Shown here: piece after piece, positions 47,101-62,100 of the stretch
How the letters are laid out: the number at the start of each line of letters is the position of its first letter
How positions within the stretch are numbered: the first letter of the stretch is position 1
Source of the DNA: Toxonevra muliebris
Taxonomy: Eukaryota; Arthropoda; Insecta; Diptera; Pallopteridae
NCBI GenBank assembly: GCA_963691655.1
Contig: OY829328.1
Location: forward strand, 2,818,204 to 2,882,203
DNA: 64,000 nt
Reading direction: 5' to 3'
The notes under the pieces: generated by a model
Told to the model about the DNA's origin: nothing
Databases searched by the model: none
The model's input: the letters and a program-made list of their open reading frames with translations, nothing else
Made by a program: the position numbers and the translations under genes

Positions 47101-50100
47101 ATCACCCTACGTAGCAATCCAACACACTAATTAAATCCTGAATAGTTTGATTAAGGTAGGACCATTTGCCTATTTATCTGGCTCGAACCTCATACATATA
47201 TATTAGAAATAATAAAATCATAATCCTTACTATACAATTAACATTTAATGATAAATGGAAATGTTACTTACTTCAATAAAATCACAGACACTGGGTTCTT
47301 CAAATGCAGCATGACGCACCGCCATCACCCATTTTTGCATGAATTGTACTACACGCTTTTTAAAATTTGTTATGTATTCCCGATCTTCGGGTGTTTGCGA
47401 GCCATCGGCGCCGGCATCACAATGAAAAGTGCATTGGAGTTAAGGAAATTTGTGTGTAAATATTTAATGTAACTAAATTAATTATATTTTTCTTAACAGG
47501 CACAATGTTTTTATTTACTACTGGCACTACTTAGTATTTACTCTACCATTACCAACAATTTCCCACAGTTTAGCGTCTTCAGTTCAATTTAAAATTTCAT
47601 TAAACGTCACACGTAAAGGGGTTTTCATTCCGACTTAGTATTTAAATCGGTTCTTCGTTTCTTCTTGCAATCCTTCAACTTTCCTTCCCATCTAAATATG
47701 GTACTAGTGTTTGTAGTTGAGTTTCAGTATGCACACATACAATAGCGGATCCTAAAGGGGATTTTGAGGATAAAATTCCCCCGTCTCGATGCACAGCACT
47801 TGAATCAAACAAAATTTTAAAGGGATGAACAAATTAAAAACCCTACCCCTCTTCCGCAACCTTGAGATCCGCTAGTAGACACACATTCTTCTAACAAGAA
47901 ATTTCTTGGTCAATATTTTCCTTCCTTTTCTTTCCCTGTTTTTTTTTTACTCATACTTTGTAGTGAACGGATGTGTGTGTCTAGATTGTGGCCAATGACT
48001 GTGTCATTTTTAATGTTTGTTTGTGTTTGTGTGCTTGTTTGTTTGTGTTGCTGACAGTTTATTTTCTCAACATGTGCTCATGGGAAATATTTTGCATTTG
48101 CACGTGACTAGAGTATGTGAATGTGTTATTCAGTGTGTGCATGTGCGTGCGTGTGTCCCGCTGTTGTTTCAACTTTAAAGGATATTTGGTTTAATATAGT
48201 CATAGTAAAAGCGAAAGTTAAAGAAGTACATAAATTGGAAATAAAATTTTGTTTTCCTTGTGAAAATTTTAATACTTTTTAAGCTTTCTTTCTGAAATTT
48301 TTATATAAGTAATGTCAATTTGGTTTAACGTACATTTATACATTTATAGGTACAGCAAATAAAATTTTTAAGAAGAAATATTTAGACATACGTGGGTTGA
48401 AAAATACTTTAATCTACAAGTATGTATCGATAGTCGTTTGTGCAAATCAATTGATATTTCAATTCGAAAGCAACTTCTATGTAATATTTGCTATAATGAA
48501 ATTTAAACAGTCTATGAACCGCTATGAAGCAGAAATGGAAACTGGTTTCAAATCAAATTAACTTTAAACCAAACCAACAGCGATTTTCGTGACTCGAACC
48601 GAACCATGAATCAAACCATTTTTGTTTTATTTTACTGAAACCAAACCAAAACAAAATCAGTTCTCCGTCCTCCAGAAACAGTTTTCAAAAAAGGGTATGA
48701 GATTCGGGTTCCCCATACCAAAAAACTCCCAAATAGATGTCTAACACACAATATTTACTTGCACAATTTTTTAAATGTTTCTTCTGCTAAATAAGTTGGT
48801 CTCCCGTGACATAACAAATCCAAGTAACAAGTTTTTGGTGAAATTGTAAGGAGTTGGGGTTTTGCAGAGCTCGATTTAATTTTTTAAGGCAATTTAAGTT
48901 ACTTATTGTTTTGCTTTTTTATTAAAAGCAGAAAACAGATTTGAAAAAAAAATGGGTTAAAGTTCTTTGGGGCAACAAAGCCAAGCAACTAGTAGTTACA
49001 TGGTTCTGTTACATAAATCACATTTAATAATTACATATTTGGAGTGTCGAAAGAAGCAGGCAAGAGTCTTGGTTTCTAAGACGGTGTAAGAAATATTTCA
49101 ATTCGACTCATATCCGCTTAATCTACATCACCTTTATGAACGCAACTGGAGCTCATGGACCGTATTCAATATTAAATGATAAAGCTAATAGGAGACAGTA
49201 GAGTTTCCAGGTCTCTTTACTTCTTGGAGCATCGTAGAAACGTGGCCTGTGCTATTCTATTCTACCGTTAAAGCTATGGTATATCTTCTGTAGAAATGCG
49301 CGGGTGATGCCACAAGTTCGTGTGTTCCTCATTACTACGCAAGCTGAATGCGAAATTAACGTTTTCCACGTAAAAAATATATTTCAAATATTCCAACGCA
49401 CCACGTATTACTGAGGCAGTTCTTTTCTCTGTCATACCGCTCGTTTTTGGAATAAGTTCCCCGCAAAAGTTGTTACCGGTGTTTAAGACCTTACCAAATT
49501 CAAAGTGAACTTTGGATACTTTTTCTTATTTACTCCACCCTCATACCTACAATACCTACAGCACAGTGTTTTGCATTCCAAGGGGTATTCTCCTCTGTGT
49601 GTTGATTGTCCATTAAGAAAAAAAATATATTACGAGAGTGGGTTATCTAAGGTGCACAAGAAAGCAAAAATGAAAAACAAAACTTGACGTGATTTTAAAA
49701 AAATTCCAAAAAATTGTTTTCTATATGTTTTTTATATACATATATATATATATACTTTTTAACTTGGGAGATCTCATTCGCTTTTTGGGTGGCTTAACAT
49801 AAAAGGACTAAGAATTACAATTTGATCAGTATAAAGTATTCACATTGACACATGTTATAGGTATATGATTTAACTACTTCTTCATTTTAAATTAAAATGC
49901 CAAGGATGAAAGAAAGGAGAAAGAAAGTTAGCAAAACTTGATTTCGTCAATCTGAGACTTTTCGCATCCAATTGCATCCAATTTTGCCTATGTTTTAATA
50001 AAAATGAACTGATGAAAAGTTCAATTGTAGTGAAGTCTATATTCCAGTTATCAATAGTTAGCGATATTGTTGTTCTTCAAAAATATCGATAATTATCGAA

Positions 50101-53100
50101 AAAATTCCCAGATTGCTACTAGCGTTATCGCTCTGTGTGGTAGAAACAAGTTTCTTCCTTTTTACTCAACTTCTTTCACCAGCTTTCAGAGTGACACTGA
50201 ATTACAGCGCCAGTGGCAAAAATATTTTTGGTCGATCAAAAAATTTGAAAATTTGTATTTATGCTAATGTGATGGAGCTAATCCGGAAAAAATAATATTG
50301 TTGACCTGAGATGTCTCCTCTAGTTTTTAGAGACCAATATCGAATATATTTGAAAACAATAAATAAGAATATGTTCGATATATTCGACGGAAAGGGTTAA
50401 GAAAAAACCTCGTTGTTGTTGTTGTACAAGTTTAAATATGATCAAAACCGTCTGGGATAAGTTAGGAAATTACACAATCCTGGGGTGCTGGGAAAATGCG
50501 AAACAACGTACCAATATTTGATCTTTGGCTAATTCTTGTGGGCATCTTTTTAAAATATCCAACAATGATGAGAGAGAAAGAGAATGTGCAGCCAGAGACA
50601 GAGAGAAAATATAAATACAAAGAAAATAATGTTTTCATATTTTTTAAAGAACTAAAGTTTCCGTACAGTCTCTTAATGAATGCTGCATCATATCACAAAC
50701 TCACGGACTAAATTTTCAACTATAAAAAAATTACGCTCGAAAGCTATTGAAAGCTTTGCACATGCACTGAGTAATAAAATTAGTTTGCTGCTGTTATGCT
50801 GCTACTTTGAAAAGCACTTTCAGAGCATATGCAGAAATAAAATTTTCCTAGCAAATAGCATAGTAACTACGTGCAATATTGACAACGATGTGTGCACGCA
50901 CGCACCCAGTTGCTCGTAGTGCATTGTGTTAATTCTATGTCTGTGCATGCTGCATGTAAGCAATTTCATCAGTATTACGAAAATTTATACACTTCGCTAT
51001 CTATACTCTACAATGTATGTTGCATGCACCATGCAACACAGTAATTTCATTTGCTTATAACTTGTTTGTTTTGTAAAAGGATATTAATTCGCCAGCTCAT
51101 CCACCAATTGCACCACCGGCATAAAAACAATATGCGTGAGCAGAAAATCATCAAGAAATGGATCCATACCGCTGACCTGGCTACCGAGACGTGTCTCAAG
51201 TAAATGTTCTAGCATTTTTGCTGGTGTGCCCGACATGACCGTATATCTGTATGTTCAAAAAGAGTAGAAGAAAAATTTGGTGAATAAAAAATATATCATA
51301 TAATACGAAATAAGTATGTAGGTGAATGAGTAGATGTATCTGTAATAAACATCAATGTGGTTACATCAACAAAAAAAAATCGTATATATACATATATATG
51401 TATGCACTGACCAAACATACCCCAATGTACATACATACATACATTTGTAAATATGTATGTATGCATATCTACGAATAATATTTTTGTGGTTACAATTATT
51501 TGCATAATTTAATTAGAGTAAATGTAAAATAGTGCTAAAAAGTATTCAAATTAATTGCGTTTAATTTTCGCTTTTTACTTTCATGCATTAGCGACAATTG
51601 ATATTTTTGCGGTTTTTATTTGTAGTGGCATTGCGGTAGTGGAAGGCCAACCAAAATAATATTTAATGTTCATGCTCAGATTAATGAAATGTTAATGTTA
51701 AACATACTTAAATGCTGAATGTTGTCCACGTTGCTTGGCAACCCTTTCCAAAACTAATACATCCTTGCCATGCTCCTGCAATCTTAATGTATTTGCTTCA
51801 ACATCACGCAGTATACGATTAAAATGCTCCTTATCCACACGCAAAAGATGACAGTTATTTTCTTTTAGTACTATTGTAGCAGCTCTATGAGAAATAATAG
51901 TAGTATATAGATTTCGTTTATACTAAATTTTTGTATAATAAAATTAATAATATTAGTTTATGTGTAGGCAGTTGCAGAATTTCAAGTTAGAAAGAAAATT
52001 TAAAAAAACTAAAAACGCCAGTAATTTATGGAGATATGGTATGATTTTAAATGAAGCGGTCTCGAGCAGGTATAACAGCCACTTGTAAAATCGATTGAGC
52101 TCAAACATGCACACATTTAAGTTCTCTTGCGTAGTAGTTACCACATCAAATTAGAACGAGATCGATCAAAAACTCACAGACTTAAAAAAATTTTGGCAGT
52201 CCCTATTTCGGATCAATGTAACTAATCATAAAAAAATATAATAAATAAATAATCACCTATTGCATTTAGAAAATTTTGACAGATTTTTATTCAATCTTTT
52301 GAAAAAAGAAAAAAAATTATAGCGTTAAGCATCGAGCTGTGCATACGTCGCACGTCAATGCATTAGGAGTTAACTGTGGACTGTGGACCCAATGCCGCTA
52401 AGAGAGGATTATAATCAGTAATCTTCGTGCGTAGCAAAATACTCGAGAGGGCAGAAAGTAGCATCTGCATGTAAAATCTATTTAAAGCTTTAAACGTATT
52501 TATCTTTAACGCTTTTTTCTGGACATCTTGAAGATCGCACATAACTCGGTTGTAAATCCATATTTTGTCACGCAAAATTTTTTGAAATTTCTTTAAACAT
52601 GTATTGTTTCATTGAAAATATATTGGTAAAAAAAAAATCTTAAAATGGGCGGTTTATTCGGCCTCCTATTTGATCCTAACTCCTTAAAGCGATTTATTCT
52701 GGTTTTCAAGAAAAATTTAATCAAATGTAGTAAACATTTTGTTGGCAATTTTCGACCAAACTCTGGAAAAGTATCTCAAAGACCAACAATTGCAGCTTTA
52801 ATATTTATTTATGAATTACGTCTGCGTTCTTTATATCCTTCAGTTATATTTCTCAAAGGTTTCTTATACGTTTTCGAACATCAACATTTTTGCAGATCCC
52901 AAAAATGTTTATGGAACTTTCTCCAGTACCGAAAAGTTGCGAATACGCAGCAACAACATCATACACCTGTATGTGTACAACTTTCACAAAACAAAAAAGG
53001 AAAGGAAGCTGACTCTTTCGATTTCTCTATTATATATTCAAAATTTCACTAAAATTTAAGTCTACAGTAATTATAGCAATGAATATGAGGTAAGTAATGC

Positions 53101-56100
53101 ATTTAGTTGTGTACGTTTTCAATTACATAAAACTTTTTCAATTATGCACTCAATAATCGCATTTAGCGCAATTCAATTAACCTTAATTTTATGCGCTCCC
53201 TACAGCTTAATAATATGAGTATATTGATTTATTTACTTTTTGATTTGAAAGTTCATTGATATGGAAGTATGTATCATATTAGCTTTAGAATTCAAACGAA
53301 CAATTTTCTGAATGTCTACAATTTTGAACTATGTATGTAAAGTTTTGCAATTTCGAAAAATAAAAAAGGATAATAAAGAAATACTTCCAGTTGTTGGCTC
53401 AATAGAGTGAAGAGTGAATTACTGTAGTATATATTTTAATTAAATAAAACATGCTTTGTCCCCATCTGGAATAAAATTTCCAAAGAGATTATCCAGCATT
53501 ATCAATATATGATATAATGTCGACACTATCAAAGTGCAGAGTTTTTTGACACATTTTAGCATGGCTTAAATGTCAATTCAAGTCGAAACTATTGAAAATG
53601 TCCAGATTTTGGAGGATCATTCCTGCTAGTTGAAAACGAGGAGTGATCTGACGACCATGATTCGAAAGGCACATCTGTAACGATACAAAAGCCAAGCAAA
53701 ATATCGAAATTAATTGCCTTTACAAAATTGTCTTTAGTATTTTAGGTTTAATACTTTTACAATTGTAGCGAATATAAATATCCTTTATACTTTGTCGATA
53801 AACCTTTCACATTTTCAATTTATGTACATAAATATAGTCTGCGTTCGTATCCTACATAGAACATATATAATTTTCTCTGAGCTATGGCTGCATTTTGTTA
53901 ATTAAATTTAATCCCAACAGTAATACGCGAGCATTTATGCTATGCTGTCAAAATGGCATACAAAGTGCTACCAATTATGTGAATATTTGCATTCGTAGTA
54001 AAAATATGTAAGGTCGGCAACCTGATACCTTGTATTCACATACTGTTTTTAATATAATTAGTGAGATGTATACACACGCACACACATATATATATAGTTA
54101 CAAAGCTTCAACTAACTACGAGCACAATGTTATTAATTATTGGTTTATAGATAATATTCAATACAAATTCATGACTTTAATTATGGCATGGAATATTTCT
54201 GTGGCAGGCAGAGTAAATGCATCGCCTCAGCTGTGTGCATACATTCTAAATTGCAATGCAATTTTCCTCTGGTCCGGTATTGGCATTCTACCTCACATTG
54301 ATCTGTACTGGAATGATTCTTAATTAATAGTATGGACTCGGAACAATACCGTATTTTAACAATTCCACCTATTCACATCTCAGATTTAGAGTGTTTTTTT
54401 TTTGGGTCCGCATTTGAATTCTGCATTTAATGGATTCTCCTACCCATTGAACAAGAGATTACAAAGGAAATATTTTATTGCATTTTAAAACCTACTCTTA
54501 TTGTAGTTGAAAATTGTTTGCAGCTGATAATAATAGAAGATAAAATAATAAAAGGAAATATAAAATATTTCTCAGAATTTTTCTATAATTTGTTTATTAT
54601 TTTTATTTGTTCTAATATGAAAATATTTACTCCCACTACTGTTTGTATTTAATTCATGATGCATAAAATTTTATTTTGCGGTATTTTATAATATTTTCTG
54701 TGTGCATAACCGTAATATTTCAAAATTTAATTTTAGCCATAAAACTTTTTTTGATTCTGCTAATAAATTTGTAATTAAATTATATTAGCTAAAAGGGATT
54801 TAATATTCCCTTCGTCCTCCCACCCACGTAAGTGGGAAAAGTGCATTCTACTATTAAAGAGCAATTTAATATTTTCCGAACAAAGTTTTAAAAGCGTTTA
54901 ATTTTGAGACTTTAAAATTACTTTTTACCAAACTGGATTAAATGTATGGGTATTAAATTAAAAGAACAAAAGAGTATCAAAGCGAAATTTATATAGCATT
55001 CCTATCATAAAGTTCTATAGAAAAATTAATTTAGGCTGTTCAATGAAGCACAATAAAATATGAGTAGGTTTTGTAGAATTATTGAATAATCCAGGCATAG
55101 GTTATTGCAACATGAACCGTTCAGTTATCACTGTGAAACTAACAGTGCCAAGAGTTGCCATTTAAGTAGATATTTATAGTAGAGCGTTAATTTCCCAATA
55201 CCATTAAATTAAAAATGCAATACTGAAAGTTCTTAACTAATCTTAATAAAGTTTAATTGGAAATGCTTCCTATTGTTAGTTGTTGAGCAAACTAAAGAGA
55301 GATCAAGCTTGTTGTCTTCGCTTTTCATCTTTGATGTAATGTCCGCAACCTCTGCTGCTAGTGTTGTGTGTTCATTAAGTTCTTAAGTATATTAGTTCAA
55401 AAATTAAATTTTTTGTATTGTTATTTTTTTCTCTAGAAATTTAATTAAAAACTTAATCGTATGCAAATTTATTTACAAAATTCATGTCAAAGTTGCAGCT
55501 GCTTTGTTAAAATGTTTACAAAGAAAGCAACAGCAGCAGCAGCAAACATAAACAAGTAAAAAAGCAAACAAAAAGAAAGGACATCATTGTTGATGTACAG
55601 ATGTGTGTATGTATGAAACTTACCTGGGTGCGTCGTTAATCAAAGCAAGTTTACCAAAATCATCACCAGTCTTTAGTGTGGCAACGGTGCCTTTGCCATG
55701 AATCACAACATCCACCGAACCTTTGAGCAATATATACCAGGATCGCCCTTCGTCGCCTTGATTGAATACTGTTGTTGTTTTCGTTATTGTTATTGTTGTT
55801 GAATTGTATTTTGTTGTTATTGTTGAGCAGCAGGTGCAGAGAAGGAAGCAATGAAATAAAGTAAAAGCAGAAAATATTTAAATTAGATTTTTTTATTTTG
55901 ATTCCACCATTTTCTGTAAATGTCCTTATCAAGTGTAAGGAATTTTGCGGAGAATCTAGAAATAAGCTTTTTATATGCCGAATAGAAGTAAGTGTTGGCC
56001 TTAAACATGACAGATAATTTGTGCAATTGTGGAGTTATACAAAAAGATAAAAATTATTTTTAAACTTAAATAGGAATTTAGCGACGTGAAAAAGCTGCAG

Positions 56101-59100
56101 AGTAATATCTTCATTGGCGCGACAGCTTAGTGTGGCGCAGGAATTTTTAAATTTATTGTGATGATTACATAGGCGCTAGTAAGAAGTGCGTGGTCTAATA
56201 ACCGGAATAACCGGACGATCTGAGGTTCAATCCCAAGATCAGGTGAAAATCCAAAAGTTTTTCAATGAATGTTGAGAATGTCGAATTCGATCGAAAAATG
56301 GAAAAGGAGCTTAATTCAGAAAACACAGAATCGTATTATTAGTACGAGAGAGTTGTCACTTGTTGTTGTCTTTGTGCTTATATTAAGCTAAATTAATTTG
56401 TAACTTGAGTATGTGCTTGTATTCAAAGCTACTTTTAAATAGTATAGGCAAAATGTTTCAATTTCTATAAACTTTAATTTGCAATGAACAATCTCAATAT
56501 GTCAAGGATCTATTTTTATAACCTCTGTGTGTGTGTGTGTGTGAGTGTGTGTGCATATTTAAGTCAATTATTCTTGTGAGATGTTCTACGAAAATGCTTT
56601 CGACAATTTGCAAACGTTGTCAACATATAACAGACGATTAAATATGAATATGATATAAACATTTTGAACTATGATTCTGATAATTATAATTAATGGCAAA
56701 TAATGACAGTAGCAATAACACAAATGACAATTATTAATATGTACATAGTGCATACATACATACAAATGAAAAAGGAATATAATTACATATACATATTGTG
56801 ATTACAAGTTCATATAAATATAATGTTGAAAATTGTAAATTGCTTCTTTAGGTTAAATTTATTACATTCATATCTAAATATTTATTCCTATATATATCTT
56901 TATTTCATTTACTTACATATGGTGCCTGCCTGAGCGTGCGATTCAAAGACGATTATTGATGACAATTCACGTTTGATGCTTGTAGAAAGATGTGAAAGAG
57001 CGGCAATGTGTAAAAGTTCTTCAAATACCAATTCTAATTCCTCGGGAGTGCGCTCATGTGAACTGTAAGTAAGTAAGTAAAAAAAAAAGTAAAAAAAAAG
57101 TAAGAAAAATATCTAAGGGAAAAATTTATGTGAATTTTTTCATACGAAAATAGAACTTCTGCATGAAAACACGATTTCACTTTCAATTTATTTTACTTTC
57201 ATTCGTTCTTATTCAATATAAACACTTTACTTGCACAAACACACATAGAGATTTGCAATATGAAAACCATACAGTTGGAAAGTATAAAGTTACCAAATTT
57301 TCTACTGCACTTTTGAGTGCCAAAATTGCTTGCTTTAATCTTTTGATAGAAAGCGTTTGCGCTTGTAAGCGGTTACTTAGGATTTCCACAACAAAAAGAT
57401 ATTAATTCATAGTAATGAAGTTGTAGACAACAACTAAATAACCCTTTCTCATCTAATAACGTGAACTTTTTTTTTTCAAAAAATGAATGCAAAAGGCTTA
57501 ACAAAGAATGAAAAAAAAAAAATGACATTAGCACGAAATTGCAAATGTTCGGCAAGCAGCAAACCTGAAAAATGCTTACCAGAACTGAATTCATATAAAC
57601 CCTTGTGCAAATTAATTCATATAAAAATTAAATCAATTGTTAAGTATTGACATAGATTCTACTAACAATTTGCAGGTGTCTTCAATTTTTTCATATCTTT
57701 AGAAGACTTCATTCACTGTTCGATTAGCTTGATTTTGTGATGACTACATTTGTTCATTAACCTGTTTATATATAACTTCAAATAACGAAATTGACATGAA
57801 TTTAAGTCATGACTTTGAAAATTAACCTCTAGATTTAATTTTCATAGTCTCCTAAAAAACTATCATGAGCTTGATTTTGTTTGTGCAATCCATTTTTATA
57901 AATCTCTCCTAACCGATGGTTAAAAATCTTCTTTCGTACGCTAATCTAAAACACATATGGTACATATTCATATATACTGTTAGAGAGGAGGTACATACAT
58001 ACGTTTCATACATTCATACTGTTTATGTGTGCTTGTAAAATATTGTATTCATTTGAATTGAACAATTCAATTTATGCACTTTTATGATTAACATAAGTAC
58101 ATCCTCAATATGCAATTAGTATTTCATTCATGTTTTTATACAATATCATGTTAAAGTATGCAACTATTCAGATTATTTTCATAGCCAACTGACTACTTGT
58201 GTATTCCAGCTGAAGTGATACTAAATGCCTGTTCTATATAAATATATTCATATGTTTATAACTGAAGTATGTAGTTAATATCCAATATTAAGAGAAAGTA
58301 TCTATGTAAAATATTATTGAATGTGTTCATAACTTTTGAAGGGGTGCGCGCTACTTATTTTTTTAGATTCAAACTAAAATATTGCAGAATAGTTAAGAGC
58401 ATAAGCTCTTTTAGAAGGCGTTTTTTTATTGCCTAAATCGATAGATATACTGTTCAAGGATATATTTACAAAGTTACAGGGAAATTCTAAATATTTTAAA
58501 AAATACGAAGTATCAACGGTTAGTTTTGCTCAGATTCTTGGTGCATAATTACACATCATTAGAAGAGCGTTTTCTACAATTTTTATTTTGACCCATTCTT
58601 CCAAATTGGCGGGCGGGATCGCTAAAAAAAACTAAACGACCTATTGAAAAGTTCCAAAGTTTTTTTTCTTCAGTATTAAATTCTCTTCTAAGTGAACTAC
58701 AAAAGTTGGTCAAAAAGCCTATTTAAATAATTGTTATAGCACCGTAAAGGGTTTTTTTTTTAAACAAATTTTTGTTTAAACCTGAGAAAAGTTTCCCCAG
58801 AAGAAAAATATATATAAAAATTAAACATTTTTTTTGTTTTTTATTTCAGTCGAAGAATTGCGAATTCTCGCCGATTGAAGACTGCAGTGGTAAAACGCTC
58901 ATGAAATAGAGTAATAAATCTACTGTAATTTTTTATTTCACTATCAAAATTTTATTTTTTCAATGGATTCATTTCTTTTTTCCCTTCAAAAAAATCACGA
59001 AAAACGCTTCTAACCTACTAATTCAGGATACCCCTTTAAGTTTTATATACATATGTAGATTACCAAAAATTTATCTTTGCTATGTTTCTTTTCACCACAT

Positions 59101-62100
59101 AATGAGCTATTTTAACGTATAAGTTTGAGTGGATCGAAAAATTTATATTTTTCCTTGTACTGGAGCGCCATCTATGGGCTGACTGATTCTGATTACACTT
59201 TGCACACGATGGTTTCTTTTGACCAGAAAACTAATTTTTGGCTTTTATTTTGAACTTAGATATATACCAAAATGGGCTTCGTAGCAAAAATCAGGGAAAA
59301 GCGGAGTTTTCCTTGTACTGAAGTTCCACCTATGGACCGACCGATTTCGTTGAAATTTTGTGCACCAGAGTTTTTTTTTTTTGGCCAAAAAACCTATTTA
59401 GTTGGTCACTGTTTTCATCCAAAAAATGTTACAAAAAGTTAATAAACTATATAAAACTAGAAATGCGGGTAGGGGATGTGGGGTTTTTTTTTAAAGTTAT
59501 ATCAAACATCTTGTATTCTCTCTCTTCTCAAATACATGCAAATAAATGAATTCACATGTATAAGCACATATGTTTGTATATTTATATAACCCTTCAGGAT
59601 ATTAACTACAATATTGATCTTTAATTAATTCAAGTTTTCTCCTGGAGGTTTAATAATTGAGCTGCGCTGGCTGTTGTTGAGTGTATACAAGAATGAAATA
59701 TGCCCTAATTGAATTATGCTAAATGAGAAATTTAAATCTGAATCTGATGAGTCACTTATGTAGTCAATAATAAATTAATGAAATTTAATGAGCAGTTCAG
59801 AATATTACGAAACTACATATAGATATGTGTACATGTGTAAGTATGCACTACCGGATACAGAGATTTCCTAAGGGGGTCGCTCTACACCCCCAGAATTTAT
59901 TTTTTTGGTTTTTCCAGCTGTTATACCCTCACTAACAATTACTGAAGAAATATCTCAAAAAAAAATTTTCTATGATGAAAATCTTTATAATGACTGGACT
60001 ATCAATAATGTCTAGAATATCTATGTAAGTGGATTTTCTGAAATTCACAATCGATTGAAAGTTATAGATATAGAACTTAGCAAGTAGTAGGTTATGCATA
60101 CTTGAACTTTCAAACGTGATTTTTTAACAGGCGTGCACCATAACTCGAAAAATTCTTGAGATATTAATATGAGTTTTTTTTTTTAATAAATGATAACAAA
60201 AAAATGTGCAAAGTTAATGTCAAAAAAAAATTTTTTTTTTCAAATTGTGAATTTAAAATATTTTTTCTTCTTAGAATTTTAAAAAACGCTAGAATGCATG
60301 CCGTAGAGGAACAGTTTTCGGAGGCATCTTCACATTCATTGCTATAACTAGCCAAATTTTTTATACAATTGCATTAAAAAATTGATTTGAATTTTTGAAT
60401 ACGTTAACAATAAATACCGTAAATTGCAAAAATAAAAATTGAATAGTTTTGCAAATAAAAAATCTGTGAAAAGTACTTATTTTTGGCGTTCTATACCATG
60501 CAAACCGCTTAAAACTTTTTTTCAGTTCATGTTTTCAGCAGAACAGTACTGTTTTTTAGGCTGCTGTACTGACTACTGCGCAGTACAATCAAATGTACTG
60601 CTTTGTATTGCTATGTATTTATGAAATACAATTTTCTCGGAGATTTAGGTTTTGCTCCAATTGGAACTAGTGTATTATTAAATTTTAGTATTCATTGCGA
60701 CCTTTTGTTAATAAACAGAGCCACTTCACTAACTGTGAACAGAGAGTGTTTATTTCTCATCATTGCTATATTAAATACCGCTTGCTTCATCTTTGTGCTG
60801 CAATAATTCTGAAATTCCAGTTTTTACATTTTCCATTATTTTTGTGTGTTTCTCTATATAAAAAAGTAAGTAGAACATTATTTGTGTTTTTTGAAGGATG
60901 CACAGAATATGTGCTGCTGTTATAAAATCGAAAGGAGGATATTTTTAAAAGTCAAAATTTAAAAGAAATATATCCAAGATTTATGTAAAAGTCATCATCT
61001 GAAGAAGGCCTAAAATTTGCTCCGAAACGTTGGGAAAAAAGTATGAAATAGTGAACTATTTGCGTATGAATATTTCGACCAAAAAGCTAATCTCGTCATC
61101 ATATTTTGTTGAAAAATGGTTATTTAATTGTAAACAATACGAATAAATAATAATGATTAGAAAAAACCGAAATTTTTTTTTAGCATATTATGAAAGTTAT
61201 AAGATGAACCAAAATTTTGACCGGTAATGTACATCTGACACTAAAAGGTTGAATTCATACCTGTTGATCTGCGTCTTAAAAGGGCATGAACAGTTTTTAT
61301 ATTAGATTTTGTCTGTGTTCGTTTGCCCGGATATTGAGCGGCATACATTTGCTTTAATCGCATCTAGTTCGCATTGACAGAGCGCTCAAAAGAAGAATTT
61401 CGAATCTAGAATTATTTTAATGACTTTCTTTTACTTCGCCGTTAACCTAAATACTTAAGTCCACATTTATTCTCTTAATTACTTTTCGCATCAATTTTTA
61501 TTTAGCATAAATTTATCGTAAAAATGCAAAATTCACATAAATTTATATTAACAAATACTTACGGTTTTCGCAATATCAGGCGTAATATAGCATCAGGACC
61601 ACGTTGAAACAGGGTGCTTAATGCTTCGCGTACATGCTCATTAGCAGCATTTACATCGTCTGCTGTTGGTGTGCCGCCAGCAGTGCCGTCTTCATCAACA
61701 CGAAATCGATATAAGAAACATTTATCTTTGAACGGTTGCTCCTTGTTAACTATATCGGCAATTGTTGTGGTTTGGTTGTTAATTGGGTTGGATAGTGGGC
61801 GGCCAAAGTGAAGAAGAACAAAAAGAGAATAATTTATGTTTTATTTTCCAAACAGTTTAGAGCCCAAAGCATAATAAAATTCATTGTTAAAAATTTTATA
61901 TACGAAAAGGAAGAAACAATGTTGTTGTTTCTTTAACTTAAACCAAAGTATCAGAATTTGATATATTTATGCACTTTTTTGAATTTTATGAAACAACAAT
62001 AAAAATACAACAAAAAAAAAAGATCCGAAGGAGGTAAGATATTTCAGTATCTACATAAAAGGCCTAACTTAATAGCTTTTCTTTTAGGTTTTCTTTATAA

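Noticed and set aside
47744..47868. Short element with TAGCGGATC at both ends
   Set aside because: Only about 9 bp are inverted and no target duplication was found.
52645..53059. Overlapping 135- and 82-codon frames in an Epac intron
   Set aside because: No recognisable motif, and both frames are open equally, which is unlike a real gene. Left as unknown intronic sequence.
56130..56240. tRNA-like B box (GGTTCAATCCC) near 56222
   Set aside because: There is no matching A box or cloverleaf, and it does not align with the SINE family.
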